Assembly (NCBI GenBank): GCA_002449305.1
Contig: DKDI01000045.1
Span: forward strand, 62,337-126,336
Length of the DNA stretch: 64,000 nt
Source of the DNA: Treponema sp. UBA6852
GTDB lineage: Bacteria > Spirochaetota > Spirochaetia > Treponematales > Treponemataceae
Direction: 5' to 3'
The position numbers and the translations under genes were made by a program. The stretch's first letter is position 1, and every line of letters begins with the position of its first letter. This document shows, piece after piece, positions 16,438 through 24,589 of this stretch. The notes beneath the pieces are model-generated. The model was not told the origin of the DNA, did not search any database, and saw nothing but the letters and a program-made list of their open reading frames with translations.

Positions 16438-17777
16438 TTTTTCTTGAGCCTTATATAAAGAATGATTCCTAAAATTCCTATTACAAAATTAGGAGTCCAC
16501 ATCATCCAAAATCCGTTGTATCCTCCGCGAATTCCAAACATCTGTCCGATTATTGTTGCTGACCAGTAAAGAACTGAAAGTATTATTCCGAATATAAGTC
16601 CAAGCGTTTGCCCGTCTTTTTTTCCGAAGATTAATGCAAGAGGAAAAGCAAGCAATGCGAAAAAAAATGATCCAAAAGGAACAGAAAATTTTTTATTACA
16701 TTCAAGTATAAAAGTGTTTAATCTTTTTTTTGTTGAAGAATTTTCCTGCTTCATTTTTTTTATTCTTTTTATCAAATCCCATGATGTCATTTCACGTGGC
16801 GAAGTTCCATTGCTAGAAGAAATAATAGAATCTTCAAAAATATTCAGTCTCAGTTTTTCAGCTGAAATCGACTCATAGTTTTTCACTTCTGATTTGTCAA
16901 GACTTAAGACAACAGGACTGTTCATATCAAGCTGCATAATTACGCCCGGGGCTGAAGATTTTTTCACGTCGGAATTTTCAGCCATTATAATCCGTTGAAC
17001 ACCGTTTTTTTCTGAGTCAAACAAAACAATATCAGAAACATTATTTTTATTTACATTTCCAATCACCAAAGTTGAATCATTCATTCTTTTTATAGATTTC
17101 GATTCAAGCTCGATCGCAGGATTTGAGACAATAATCTGCTTGAAAAGCCGGTTGTATTTTAAAGTTCCAATCGGAAGAAAATAGTCATTCATAATAAAAC
17201 TAAAAACTGAAATCAAAAGTCCCATTGCCAAAACAGATTTTAAAATCAAACTGTAACGCTGGCCGCTTGCCCGAAAAATTAAAATTTCATTGTCGGTAAC
17301 AAGTCTGCCAAGGCACATTAAAAATCCAACAAGAGTCGCAAATGGCGCAGACTGTGAAATCACATTTGGCAAGCAATACAAAATCAGTTTTAAAACAGAA
17401 TTTACAGGAACTCGTTTTTTTAAAATAGTTTCAGCAAGCAAAAGAATTTGATTTACAAAAAACACGACAAAGAAAAAAACAAAGCAAATTAAAAAGTAAA
17501 GCAAAAGTTCCTTTGCAATGTAACGGACTAAAATATTTGACTTTACAAAATTCAGTTTGAAAATTTTCTTTGCGAAAAAAACTTGCATTCTTACACAATT
17601 AGTTTTTCTTCCAATCGAAAATCCAACTGTGTAAATTTTTCTTTGCAATTCAAATCGCTTTAGTTTTTTAAATTTTCGTTTAAAAAAAAGAAAACAAAAA
17701 GCAATCTGTTTTCTAGCAAAAACAATCGCTGAGTCTATTTCATTGTAAACAAATTCAAAAACTTTTTTTGCCAACAT
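16434..17777 (-). CDS. YjgP/YjgQ (LptF/LptG-type) permease, first copy
   Basis: The second half of the LptF/LptG-like pair. The family region begins around the eightieth residue (NILVRYIAKELLLYF), and three C-terminal helices end at a Lys-rich tail. The N-terminal about 75 residues are basic, hydrophobic and not typical of the family. The true start may therefore be ATG 17588 (MQVFFAKKIF) instead of ATG 17777; neither has a convincing Shine-Dalgarno. A third possibility is the TTG at 17780. dut ends only five bases upstream, so translational coupling is likely. Confidence 0.8.
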   Translation of the reverse strand: MLAKKVFEFVYNEIDSAIVFARKQIAFCFLFFKRKFKKLKRFELQRKIYTVGFSIGRKTNCVRMQVFFAKKIFKLNFVKSNILVRYIAKELLLYFLICFVFFFVVFFVNQILLLAETILKKRVPVNSVLKLILYCLPNVISQSAPFATLVGFLMCLGRLVTDNEILIFRASGQRYSLILKSVLAMGLLISVFSFIMNDYFLPIGTLKYNRLFKQIIVSNPAIELESKSIKRMNDSTLVIGNVNKNNVSDIVLFDSEKNGVQRIIMAENSDVKKSSAPGVIMQLDMNSPVVLSLDKSEVKNYESISAEKLRLNIFEDSIISSSNGTSPREMTSWDLIKRIKKMKQENSSTKKRLNTFILECNKKFSVPFGSFFFALLAFPLALIFGKKDGQTLGLIFGIILSVLYWSATIIGQMFGIRGGYNGFWMMWTPNFVIGILGIILYIRLKKK

Positions 17778-17782
17778 CAATA

Positions 17783-18226
17783 TTAGACACCAGTGCTTCC
17801 GAAGCCTCCAGCTCCACGCAAAGTTTCAGAAATGAAATCCACTGGAATAAAATTCGCTGTTGTAACTGGAGAAATTACAATCTGGGCAATTCTATCTCCG
17901 CTGTTCACTGTAAAATCATCTTGACCAAAATTAGCAAGAATAATTTTAAGCTCGCCGCGATAATCGCTGTCAATAGTTCCAGGAGAATTTAAAACAGTAA
18001 CGCCATTTTTTAAAGCAAGTCCGCTTCTTGGACGAACCTGAATTTCATAGCCAGATGGAATTTCAAAACTCAATCCAGTAGGAATCAAAGCACGCTCGCC
18101 TTTTTTTAGAACAATCGGACCATCCAGCAAAGCGCAAACATCAGCACCAGCGGAACCTTCTGTTTTATAAGCTGGCATAACAGCATTTTTTTGTGCAACA
18201 ATTTTCAAATCTATTTTTTCCAACAT
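17783..18226 (-). CDS. dut: Deoxyuridine triphosphatase
   Basis: Trimeric dUTPase, 147 residues, hydrolysing dUTP to dUMP + PPi, which keeps uracil out of DNA and feeds dTMP synthesis. All five motifs are visible: GSAGADVCAL (I), RPRSGLALKNG (II), GTIDSDYRGELK (III, with catalytic Asp and Tyr), GDRIAQIVI (IV) and the C-terminal lid RGAGGFGSTG (V). AAGGA precedes ATG 18226. It overlaps the M16 protease gene upstream by 16 bases. Confidence 0.96.
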   Translation of the reverse strand: MLEKIDLKIVAQKNAVMPAYKTEGSAGADVCALLDGPIVLKKGERALIPTGLSFEIPSGYEIQVRPRSGLALKNGVTVLNSPGTIDSDYRGELKIILANFGQDDFTVNSGDRIAQIVISPVTTANFIPVDFISETLRGAGGFGSTGV

Positions 18227-19497
18227 AATATTTCCTTTTTGTGTTTTGAAGAAAGCGCAGGTCCATAAACAAGCGAAGATTTTTTTTCTTCATTTAAAAG
18301 ATTTTTTATGAAATTGATTATATCATTTTTTTCAGCCGAACGTATACTATTCAAAATTTCTTCAGTTTCGTAAAGCGGAAATCCCATTGAATAAAAATTC
18401 CAAAGCCGTTGCATTAAAAACGCAGTTCTAGTTTCCCCAAGAATTTCAGAACCGCACAAACGCTCTTTTGAAATTTCAATTTCTTCATCCGAAATCTGAT
18501 TTTCAACAAAGCCTGAAATTTCTTCTGAAAGTTTTTTGTAGACTTCCGTTGCTTTTGTTTTTTCACAAACAGCATAAGCACACCAAAGTCCCGCATTTTC
18601 ATAAGTTGTATAAAAACTTCCAACTGAATAGCAAAGTCCGGATTTTTCACGAAGCGAAGAAAAAAGGCGGCTGCTCATAGTTTCTCCGGCGGCGGAATTA
18701 AAAATCAAAAGTGAAATGTAATCTTTAAAAGAAAGATTTGAGGAAAGCGGATACAAAGAAAAAATTTGCGTCTGATTAAATTTAGCTTTTAGAATCCGAT
18801 TCTCTGTATTCCAAACAACTTTCTCTGAAAAATGAAGATGCTTAAAAAATTCCTGAGAAGGTTTGTGCTGTGGAAGTTTCTGCAAAGTTTCAACAAGAAT
18901 GTCTTCAAAAATTTTTCCGCAAACAATCACAACAAGCTCGCCCTCTGTAAAATATTTTTTATACCAGTCAACCATCTGCTCCCGCGTAATCGAGTCAACG
19001 TCATCAGAAGTTCCTGTTATTGCAAGGCTAAGTTTTTGGTTCGGCCAGACACAAGAGGCAACTTCATCCATTGCAGAATCATCAGGATCATCCAAGACAG
19101 CAAGAATTTCACTTTGGACAACGCCGCGCTCTTTTTCCATTTCTTCAGGCGGAAAAGTACAATTTGAGCTCAAATCGCAAAGAGTTTCCAAAGCAGTTTT
19201 ATAGTTTTCAAAATTTTCAGAAGGAACAGTGCAGTAAACGCCTACATTTTCGCGCTCGGTAAAAGCATTGAAAATTCCGCCCATTCTGTCAAAGATAAGA
19301 GATATGTCCCGGTTTGATTTTGTTTTTGTTCCTTTAAAAATCATGTGCTCGGTAAAATGGCTGATTCCATGCTCACCTTCATTTTCAAAACGGCTTCCAA
19401 CTGAAAAGTAAAAGCCAAACGTTGTAACTTTTGAATTTGCAACTGGCTGAGTAATAAGCGTTATGCTATTTAAAAGATTTTGTTTTTTTGCGAGCAT
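18211..19497 (-). CDS. M16-family zinc peptidase
   Basis: A 428-residue protease of the pitrilysin/processing-peptidase family. The inverted zinc motif HFTEH (HxxEH) lies near residue 48, with the distal Glu about 75 residues on (EMEKERGVVQSEI). The C-terminal half is the inactive M16 domain that carries the conserved R/Y substrate motif (SSRLFSSLREKSGLCYSVG). The family acts on peptides or on unfolded exported proteins. No Shine-Dalgarno exists. TGCTAAAAT (extended -10) ends exactly six bases before ATG 19497, so transcription should start on the A of ATG. Confidence 0.92.
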   Translation of the reverse strand: MLAKKQNLLNSITLITQPVANSKVTTFGFYFSVGSRFENEGEHGISHFTEHMIFKGTKTKSNRDISLIFDRMGGIFNAFTERENVGVYCTVPSENFENYKTALETLCDLSSNCTFPPEEMEKERGVVQSEILAVLDDPDDSAMDEVASCVWPNQKLSLAITGTSDDVDSITREQMVDWYKKYFTEGELVVIVCGKIFEDILVETLQKLPQHKPSQEFFKHLHFSEKVVWNTENRILKAKFNQTQIFSLYPLSSNLSFKDYISLLIFNSAAGETMSSRLFSSLREKSGLCYSVGSFYTTYENAGLWCAYAVCEKTKATEVYKKLSEEISGFVENQISDEEIEISKERLCGSEILGETRTAFLMQRLWNFYSMGFPLYETEEILNSIRSAEKNDIINFIKNLLNEEKKSSLVYGPALSSKHKKEILCWKK

Positions 19498-19554
19498 GAA
19501 ATGATTTTAGCAAATTTCAAAAAGTTTTGCATCAGATTGAAATTTTTCAAAGAC

Positions 19555-19588
19555 AAAAAAAATCCGCCTGCAAATTTACAGACGGATT
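19555..19588 (-). terminator. Intrinsic terminator of pnp
   Basis: Arms AATCCGCCTG (19561-19570) and CAGACGGATT (19579-19588) pair with one mismatch and are followed on the minus strand by a T-run. Confidence 0.8.
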
Positions 19589-19607
19589 CAATCAAACTTA
19601 AATAAAC

Positions 19608-21698
19608 TTATTTGTTTTCAATTGCATCAATGTAGCTTAAATTCAAGCGACCCATTTTGTCAACTTCAAGCAATTTTACAGGAATAACCTGTCCTTCCTT
19701 GAGAACATCGCTTACTTTTTCAACACGATTTCTTGAAAGTTTTGAAATATGGCAAAGGCCTTCTTTTCCCGGAAGAATTTCTATAAATGCGCCAAAATCC
19801 ATAATGCGCTTTACAGTTCCCTGATAAATTGTGCCTGGCTCTGGATCTTCACAGATTCCCTTTATAGCGGCTTTTGCAGCATCAGTAGAAACGCCAGACT
19901 TTCCGTAAATTGTAACAGTTCCATCATCTTCAGTATTGATTGTAACATTATACTGTTGGCAAAGTGCTTTTACATTTTTTCCGCCTGGTCCAATCAAAGC
20001 TCCGATTTTATCAACAGCGATTTTCATTGTTTCAATTTTTGGAGCGTAAGGGCTGATTGGCTGAGGCTTGCTGATGCATTTTTCCATTATATCAAGAATG
20101 TGATTGCGTCCGCGTTTTGCCTGCTCAAGAGCGCGTCTCATAATATCCATTGAAACACCGGCAATTTTTATATCCATCTGGAATCCTGTAATTCCATCAC
20201 GGGTTCCTGCAACTTTAAAGTCCATGTCGCCAAGATGGTCTTCTTCTCCCAAAATATCAGAGAGAATTGCATATTTCTTGTACTGAGGTCCGTCTGTGAT
20301 AAGTCCCATCGCAATTCCGGCAACCATTTTCTTCATAGGAACACCAGCAGCAAGCAAAGACAAACATCCGCCGCAAGTTGAAGCCTGAGAAGAAGAACCG
20401 TTAGATTCCATGATTTCAGAAACAACGCGGATTGTATAAGGAAATTCACTTCTTGAAGGAATCATTGGAGCTAAAGAACGACGCGCAAGATTTCCATGTC
20501 CAATTTCGCGGCGGCCAGTTGTAAGCTTTCCAACTTCACCAACTGAATACGGAGGGAAATTATAATGAAGAATAAAGTTTTCACTTCTGTCGCCTTCAAT
20601 GTCATCGTAAACCTGCTCGTCCATTGCAGTGCCCAAAGTTGTTACAGCCAAAGACTGAGTTTCGCCACGAGTAAACAAAGCAGAACCGTGAGGACGAGGA
20701 AGAACATTTACTTCACAAGTGATAGGACGAATATCTTCTGTGCCGCGTCCGTCAATGCGAAGTCCTTTTTCAAGAATGCTTGAGCGAAGCAAATCATACT
20801 GAATGTCATCAAACAAAGTATTAAAAAGTTTCGCCTGAATTTCATCTTCAAGCTGCTCTGAATATTTTTCAGCAATCTTAGCTTTTACAGCCTTTACAGC
20901 ATTTCCGCGCGCCATTTTTCCTTTCTGGAAACAAGCTTCCTGCATAAGAGGAATAGCTTCGGCTTTGATTGCATCTGCGTTTTCAAGTTTAACATCAAGC
21001 GGTGAAAGCGGAAGTTTTTCTTTTCCGGCAAGTTTTACAAGTTCCTCCTGAAGCAAGCACATATCGGTAATAAATCCCTGCGCCTTTTCCAAAGCTCCAA
21101 GCATAACCTCCTCTGAAACTTCGTTTGCGCCGCCTTCAACCATTGTAAAACCGTCTTTAGTTCCGGCAACAACAATTTCAAGCTGAATTTTTTCCATCTG
21201 CTCATAGGTCGGATTCAAAATGTACTCGCCATTCAAATATCCAACGCGAACGCCTGCAACAGGTCCATGGAAAGGAATGTCAGAAATAGAAACTGCCGCG
21301 CTCGAAGCAAGAACTGCAAGAATGTCAGGAGGATTTACGCCGTCAATAGAAACGCAAGTCGGAACAATCTGAATTTCACGGCCAAAAGATGTTTCAAAAA
21401 GAGGACGCATAGGACGGTCAATAAGACGGCTTACAAGAATTTCCTTGTCCTTTGGACGGCCTTCACGCTTTACAAATCCGCCAGGAATTTTTCCAGCAGC
21501 ATAAAATTTTTCATTGTACTCAACTGTAACAGGAACAAAATCCAGTCCTTCTTTTGCTTCACTTGAAGCGCAGACAGTTGCAATCACAGCAGTTCCACCA
21601 ATCTGCGCATAAACACAGCCATTCGCCTGCTTTCCAATTTTCCCTGTTTCAAGAATAAGTTCCTGATCACCAATTTTTCTGGTTACTCTTTGTATCAT
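19608..21698 (-). CDS. pnp: Polynucleotide phosphorylase
   Basis: A 3'-5' phosphorolytic exoribonuclease, 696 residues, that degrades mRNA and adds heteropolymeric tails. Two RNase PH-like domains are separated by an all-alpha region. The catalytic half has RPHGSALFTRGETQSL and the Asp-rich DMDFKVAGTRDGITGFQMD. A KH domain (IGALIGPGGKNVK) and an S1 domain (GTVKRIMDFGAFIEI) complete the normal length. It is separated from rpsO by 207 bases and a terminator, so it has its own promoter region; the 21699-21837 leader could carry feedback elements but I recognise none. Confidence 0.97.
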   Translation of the reverse strand: MIQRVTRKIGDQELILETGKIGKQANGCVYAQIGGTAVIATVCASSEAKEGLDFVPVTVEYNEKFYAAGKIPGGFVKREGRPKDKEILVSRLIDRPMRPLFETSFGREIQIVPTCVSIDGVNPPDILAVLASSAAVSISDIPFHGPVAGVRVGYLNGEYILNPTYEQMEKIQLEIVVAGTKDGFTMVEGGANEVSEEVMLGALEKAQGFITDMCLLQEELVKLAGKEKLPLSPLDVKLENADAIKAEAIPLMQEACFQKGKMARGNAVKAVKAKIAEKYSEQLEDEIQAKLFNTLFDDIQYDLLRSSILEKGLRIDGRGTEDIRPITCEVNVLPRPHGSALFTRGETQSLAVTTLGTAMDEQVYDDIEGDRSENFILHYNFPPYSVGEVGKLTTGRREIGHGNLARRSLAPMIPSRSEFPYTIRVVSEIMESNGSSSQASTCGGCLSLLAAGVPMKKMVAGIAMGLITDGPQYKKYAILSDILGEEDHLGDMDFKVAGTRDGITGFQMDIKIAGVSMDIMRRALEQAKRGRNHILDIMEKCISKPQPISPYAPKIETMKIAVDKIGALIGPGGKNVKALCQQYNVTINTEDDGTVTIYGKSGVSTDAAKAAIKGICEDPEPGTIYQGTVKRIMDFGAFIEILPGKEGLCHISKLSRNRVEKVSDVLKEGQVIPVKLLEVDKMGRLNLSYIDAIENK

Positions 21699-21837
21699 AA
21701 AAGTTTCCTAAATGTAGCTTTTTATGAACTTCTGATTATCCACAGATTACATCGATTCCCATTTCATAGAAATCCATATAATCGGTGGACTGACTCTTAT
21801 CAGAATATTCAAAGGGAAATTCGTTCGAATCCACCTT

Positions 21838-21881
21838 AAAAAAACAACGGCAGTAAATTCACTTTTGAATTCAGCTGCCGT
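21838..21881 (-). terminator. Intrinsic terminator of rpsO
   Basis: Arms ACGGCAG (21847-21853) and CTGCCGT (21875-21881), extended internally by AATTC/GAATT, are followed on the minus strand by a T-run. Confidence 0.8.
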
Positions 21882-21905
21882 CATCATCCATTTTTTTTTG
21901 CCAAA

Positions 21906-22175
21906 TTACTTGCGGATTCCAAGCTCTTTTATAAGAGAGCGGTAGCCTTCAAGATTTGTGCGCTTAAGATATTTCAAAAGCTTGCGGCGAGCACCAACAA
22001 CTTTTAAAAGACCACGCTGTGCGCAAGTGTCTTTTGGGAAAGTTTTGCAGTGTGCTGTAAGCTCTTTAATGCGCTCTGTCATCAAAGCAATCTGAACATT
22101 TGAATTTCCAGTATCGCTTGCGTTTGCTCCAAATTTTGAAACGATTGAAGCTGTTGTTTCTTTTGTAAGTGCCAT
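21906..22175 (-). CDS. rpsO: 30S ribosomal protein S15
   Basis: An 89-residue primary 16S rRNA-binding protein. The conserved blocks GNSNVQIALMTERI, HCKTFPKD and LLKVVGARRKLLKYLKR are present. AGGAG lies seven bases before ATG 22175. It sits in the conserved truB/ribF-rpsO-pnp order, 167 bases after the TruB-RibF fusion. Confidence 0.97.
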   Translation of the reverse strand: MALTKETTASIVSKFGANASDTGNSNVQIALMTERIKELTAHCKTFPKDTCAQRGLLKVVGARRKLLKYLKRTNLEGYRSLIKELGIRK

Positions 22176-22342
22176 TTCTTACTCCTAATAAAAATTTTAT
22201 TATTTTCAGTCCTTCGATTTTTACAGGGAATAAAAGTGGCGCTTTGTATTCCAAGCAAAATCACAACGGAATGAACTGTTTACATTTTACTGATATAGAA
22301 AGAAAAGTCAATGTTAAGCCGAGCGGAAAACTTTTCTGATAA

Positions 22343-24196
22343 TCAGCAAAATTTTATTTCGACTGTTTTTTCTGCAATTCCAGATGTCGCAAGCGCAATT
22401 TTAATATTTTCGTTTTCAATTTCAAGAGTTGTGTGAAAAATATTTCCGTCAGAATCAAGTGCTGCAACTTTGTAAATTCCATTCTTTGGCAAAACCTGAT
22501 TTTTTTCATTGCGGAATTCAAAAATTGAATTTTCATTTCCAGCTGATTTTTCTTTCAATGAAATTCCGCGGACATCCAAAGCAAACGGGCGCAAAAGCAT
22601 TTTCTGCGCGCATATAAAATTTCCTGCAAGAATTTCTTTTTTTATGCGGCTTGAACTGATTTTTTCATCTTCAAAAAAAACATAATCTTGTCTGCAAAGC
22701 TCGAAGTTTTTTTCTTGTGAAATTTTTTCAAGTTCTTCCATATCAAGCAAGCCTTTGTAACCGCATTTAAAATCGCTTCCTTCAACAAGAAATTTCATTC
22801 CGCAAACTGAAATCAAAGTTTCGATAAAATCAGCACCTTCAATTTTTGAAAAATCCTGCGTAAAATCAATCACAACCGCAAAGTCAAGTCCAAGTTCCTT
22901 GAAAAATTCCAGACGCTGCTCAAGAGTAAAAATCGAACCAGTTCCGTCATTTTTTATCTGCGAAGAAAAAGTTATAATTCCTGAAACAAAATTCTTTTGA
23001 GCAACGGCAGTTTTTATAAGCGCAACATGACCTGCATGAATAGCTTCAAAACTTCCAATTGTAAGAGCGCAGCCTTTTGATTTCCATTCAATTGGAAAAT
23101 TCAAACTGCAAAATTCATTCCAAGAAAAAACTTTGAATTCTTTTTTTTCTGGCGGAACAACAAAACCGTAAGAAAGTTTTGCGTCTTTGTTCTTGCAGAT
23201 TATTCCGGCAAAAGCCCCAGACGAATAAAAAACAGCAATTTCATTTTCAACATTTCCACAGTTTACAATGTCAAACATTTTTTGTGAAAGCGGACGTCCA
23301 TTTAAATATGACTTTTCAAATTCAGGCTTTAAAATATCGCAACTGAAACCGCAAAGAGACGCCAGTTTCTGAGAAAAAAGCAAAAAGTGATTTCTAATGT
23401 CCTGAATTTTTTCAACTGAATCTTCACGGCGTTTTTTTATTTTTTGTTCAAACGGAAGATGAATTTTTTCTTTTTCCCTTTGAAAATAAAAAGCGTTTTG
23501 AATTCCGTTTTCTATTGAAAACTCTTTTAGCTCTCCAAAGCAAGCCGCATCTTTTAATTCAAACGGTCCGACTTTAGTCCGCCTCAAAGCGCATAAATGG
23601 GCACAAGTTCCAAGACTAGAGGCAATGTCTCTTGCAAGCGCGCGGATGTAAGTTCCTTTTGAGCAGACAATTTCAAGCAGCGCATAAGAACAAGAGTCAT
23701 TTTCTGAAGGCTCTTTAAAATCAAGAAGTTCATTTTTGTAAACAAAAACTTGCCTGCTTTCAAGATGAATTTCGTTTCCGCCGCGAACAAGATCACTTGC
23801 GCGTTTTCCGTCAACATGAAGCGCAGAATAAACAGGCGGCACTTGAAGAACTGCTCCAGTAAATTTTTTCAGCGCAGATTCAATTTGTTCTTTAGAAGCA
23901 GCCGCGCCAGTTTTTATAACATCGCCAGTCGGATCAAGAGTGTCAGTTTCTTTTCCGAAGCAGACAACAGCCTGATAAGTTTTTGTAAATGAAGTTATAT
24001 GAGGAACAAGATGCGTAAGATTTCCAGACAAAACAACGAGCAAGCCTTCAGCAAAAGAATCCAAAGTTCCCGTATGCCCGACTTTTTCAGTTTTCAAGGC
24101 ATGCTTTATGCTCCAAAGAGAAGAAAAACTTGTAATTCCCGGAGTCTTTGCATAGAGCATAACCCCGGAAACTTTATTCTTGGTCTTCTCTGGCAT
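22343..24196 (-). CDS. truB: TruB-RibF fusion: tRNA pseudouridine-55 synthase joined to FAD synthetase
   Basis: One uninterrupted frame encodes two enzymes. Positions below count from the upstream codon at 24235. The N-terminal about 375 residues are TruB: catalytic Asp59 in GHTGTLDSFAEGLL, VPPVYSALHVDGKRA, GTYIRALARDI and a PUA-like tail. The C-terminal about 245 residues are RibF: TIGSFEAIHAGH (nucleotidyltransferase HxGH, His400 and His403), EGSDFKCGYKG and ISSSRIKKEIL (526-536). The flavokinase domain that should follow is short and lacks its GFPTAN motif, so only FMN adenylylation is likely. truB and ribF are normally separate neighbours. The start is uncertain: ATG 24196, 24205 and 24235 are all in frame and overlap rbfA. 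Confidence 0.9.
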   Translation of the reverse strand: MPEKTKNKVSGVMLYAKTPGITSFSSLWSIKHALKTEKVGHTGTLDSFAEGLLVVLSGNLTHLVPHITSFTKTYQAVVCFGKETDTLDPTGDVIKTGAAASKEQIESALKKFTGAVLQVPPVYSALHVDGKRASDLVRGGNEIHLESRQVFVYKNELLDFKEPSENDSCSYALLEIVCSKGTYIRALARDIASSLGTCAHLCALRRTKVGPFELKDAACFGELKEFSIENGIQNAFYFQREKEKIHLPFEQKIKKRREDSVEKIQDIRNHFLLFSQKLASLCGFSCDILKPEFEKSYLNGRPLSQKMFDIVNCGNVENEIAVFYSSGAFAGIICKNKDAKLSYGFVVPPEKKEFKVFSWNEFCSLNFPIEWKSKGCALTIGSFEAIHAGHVALIKTAVAQKNFVSGIITFSSQIKNDGTGSIFTLEQRLEFFKELGLDFAVVIDFTQDFSKIEGADFIETLISVCGMKFLVEGSDFKCGYKGLLDMEELEKISQEKNFELCRQDYVFFEDEKISSSRIKKEILAGNFICAQKMLLRPFALDVRGISLKEKSAGNENSIFEFRNEKNQVLPKNGIYKVAALDSDGNIFHTTLEIENENIKIALATSGIAEKTVEIKFC

Positions 24197-24578
24197 CTTG
24201 CTCATTCTGGCTGATTTCAATTTGCCTAGATTCATTTTCCAGCGCGTTAAGTTTTTGAACCATTTTATAGCCTTCTTTCATGCTGAAATCTGCTACAAAA
24301 GTAAGTTTTGGAAATCTATAGATTGAAACTTTTTTTGCAATTGTAGACTGGATAAATCCAGCCGCGCTCTGCAAGCCTTTTACTCCGCGCTCAACAGAAG
24401 CATCATCCAAAAAAGACGAAACATAGACTTTCGCACATGACAAATCTTTTACAACTTCCACGCGGTTAATTGTAAGAAATTCATTCACACGCGGATCTTT
24501 TACTTCGTGGCGCATTATAAGATTGGCAATTTCTTCCCTAAGCTGGTTTCCCAGCCTGTTCATTCTATACTGTCCCAT
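24174..24578 (-). CDS. rbfA: Ribosome-binding factor A
   Basis: A 134-residue 30S maturation factor with a type-II KH fold. It matches the family blocks RMNRLGNQLREEIANLI, VKDPRV and CAKVYVSSF. The C-terminal tail is Glu/Gln-rich and overlaps the start of truB-ribF. AAGGA precedes ATG 24578. It forms part of the rimP-nusA-infB-rbfA-truB operon. Confidence 0.94.
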   Translation of the reverse strand: MGQYRMNRLGNQLREEIANLIMRHEVKDPRVNEFLTINRVEVVKDLSCAKVYVSSFLDDASVERGVKGLQSAAGFIQSTIAKKVSIYRFPKLTFVADFSMKEGYKMVQKLNALENESRQIEISQNEQDAREDQE

Positions 24579-24589
24579 TACAAATCCTT

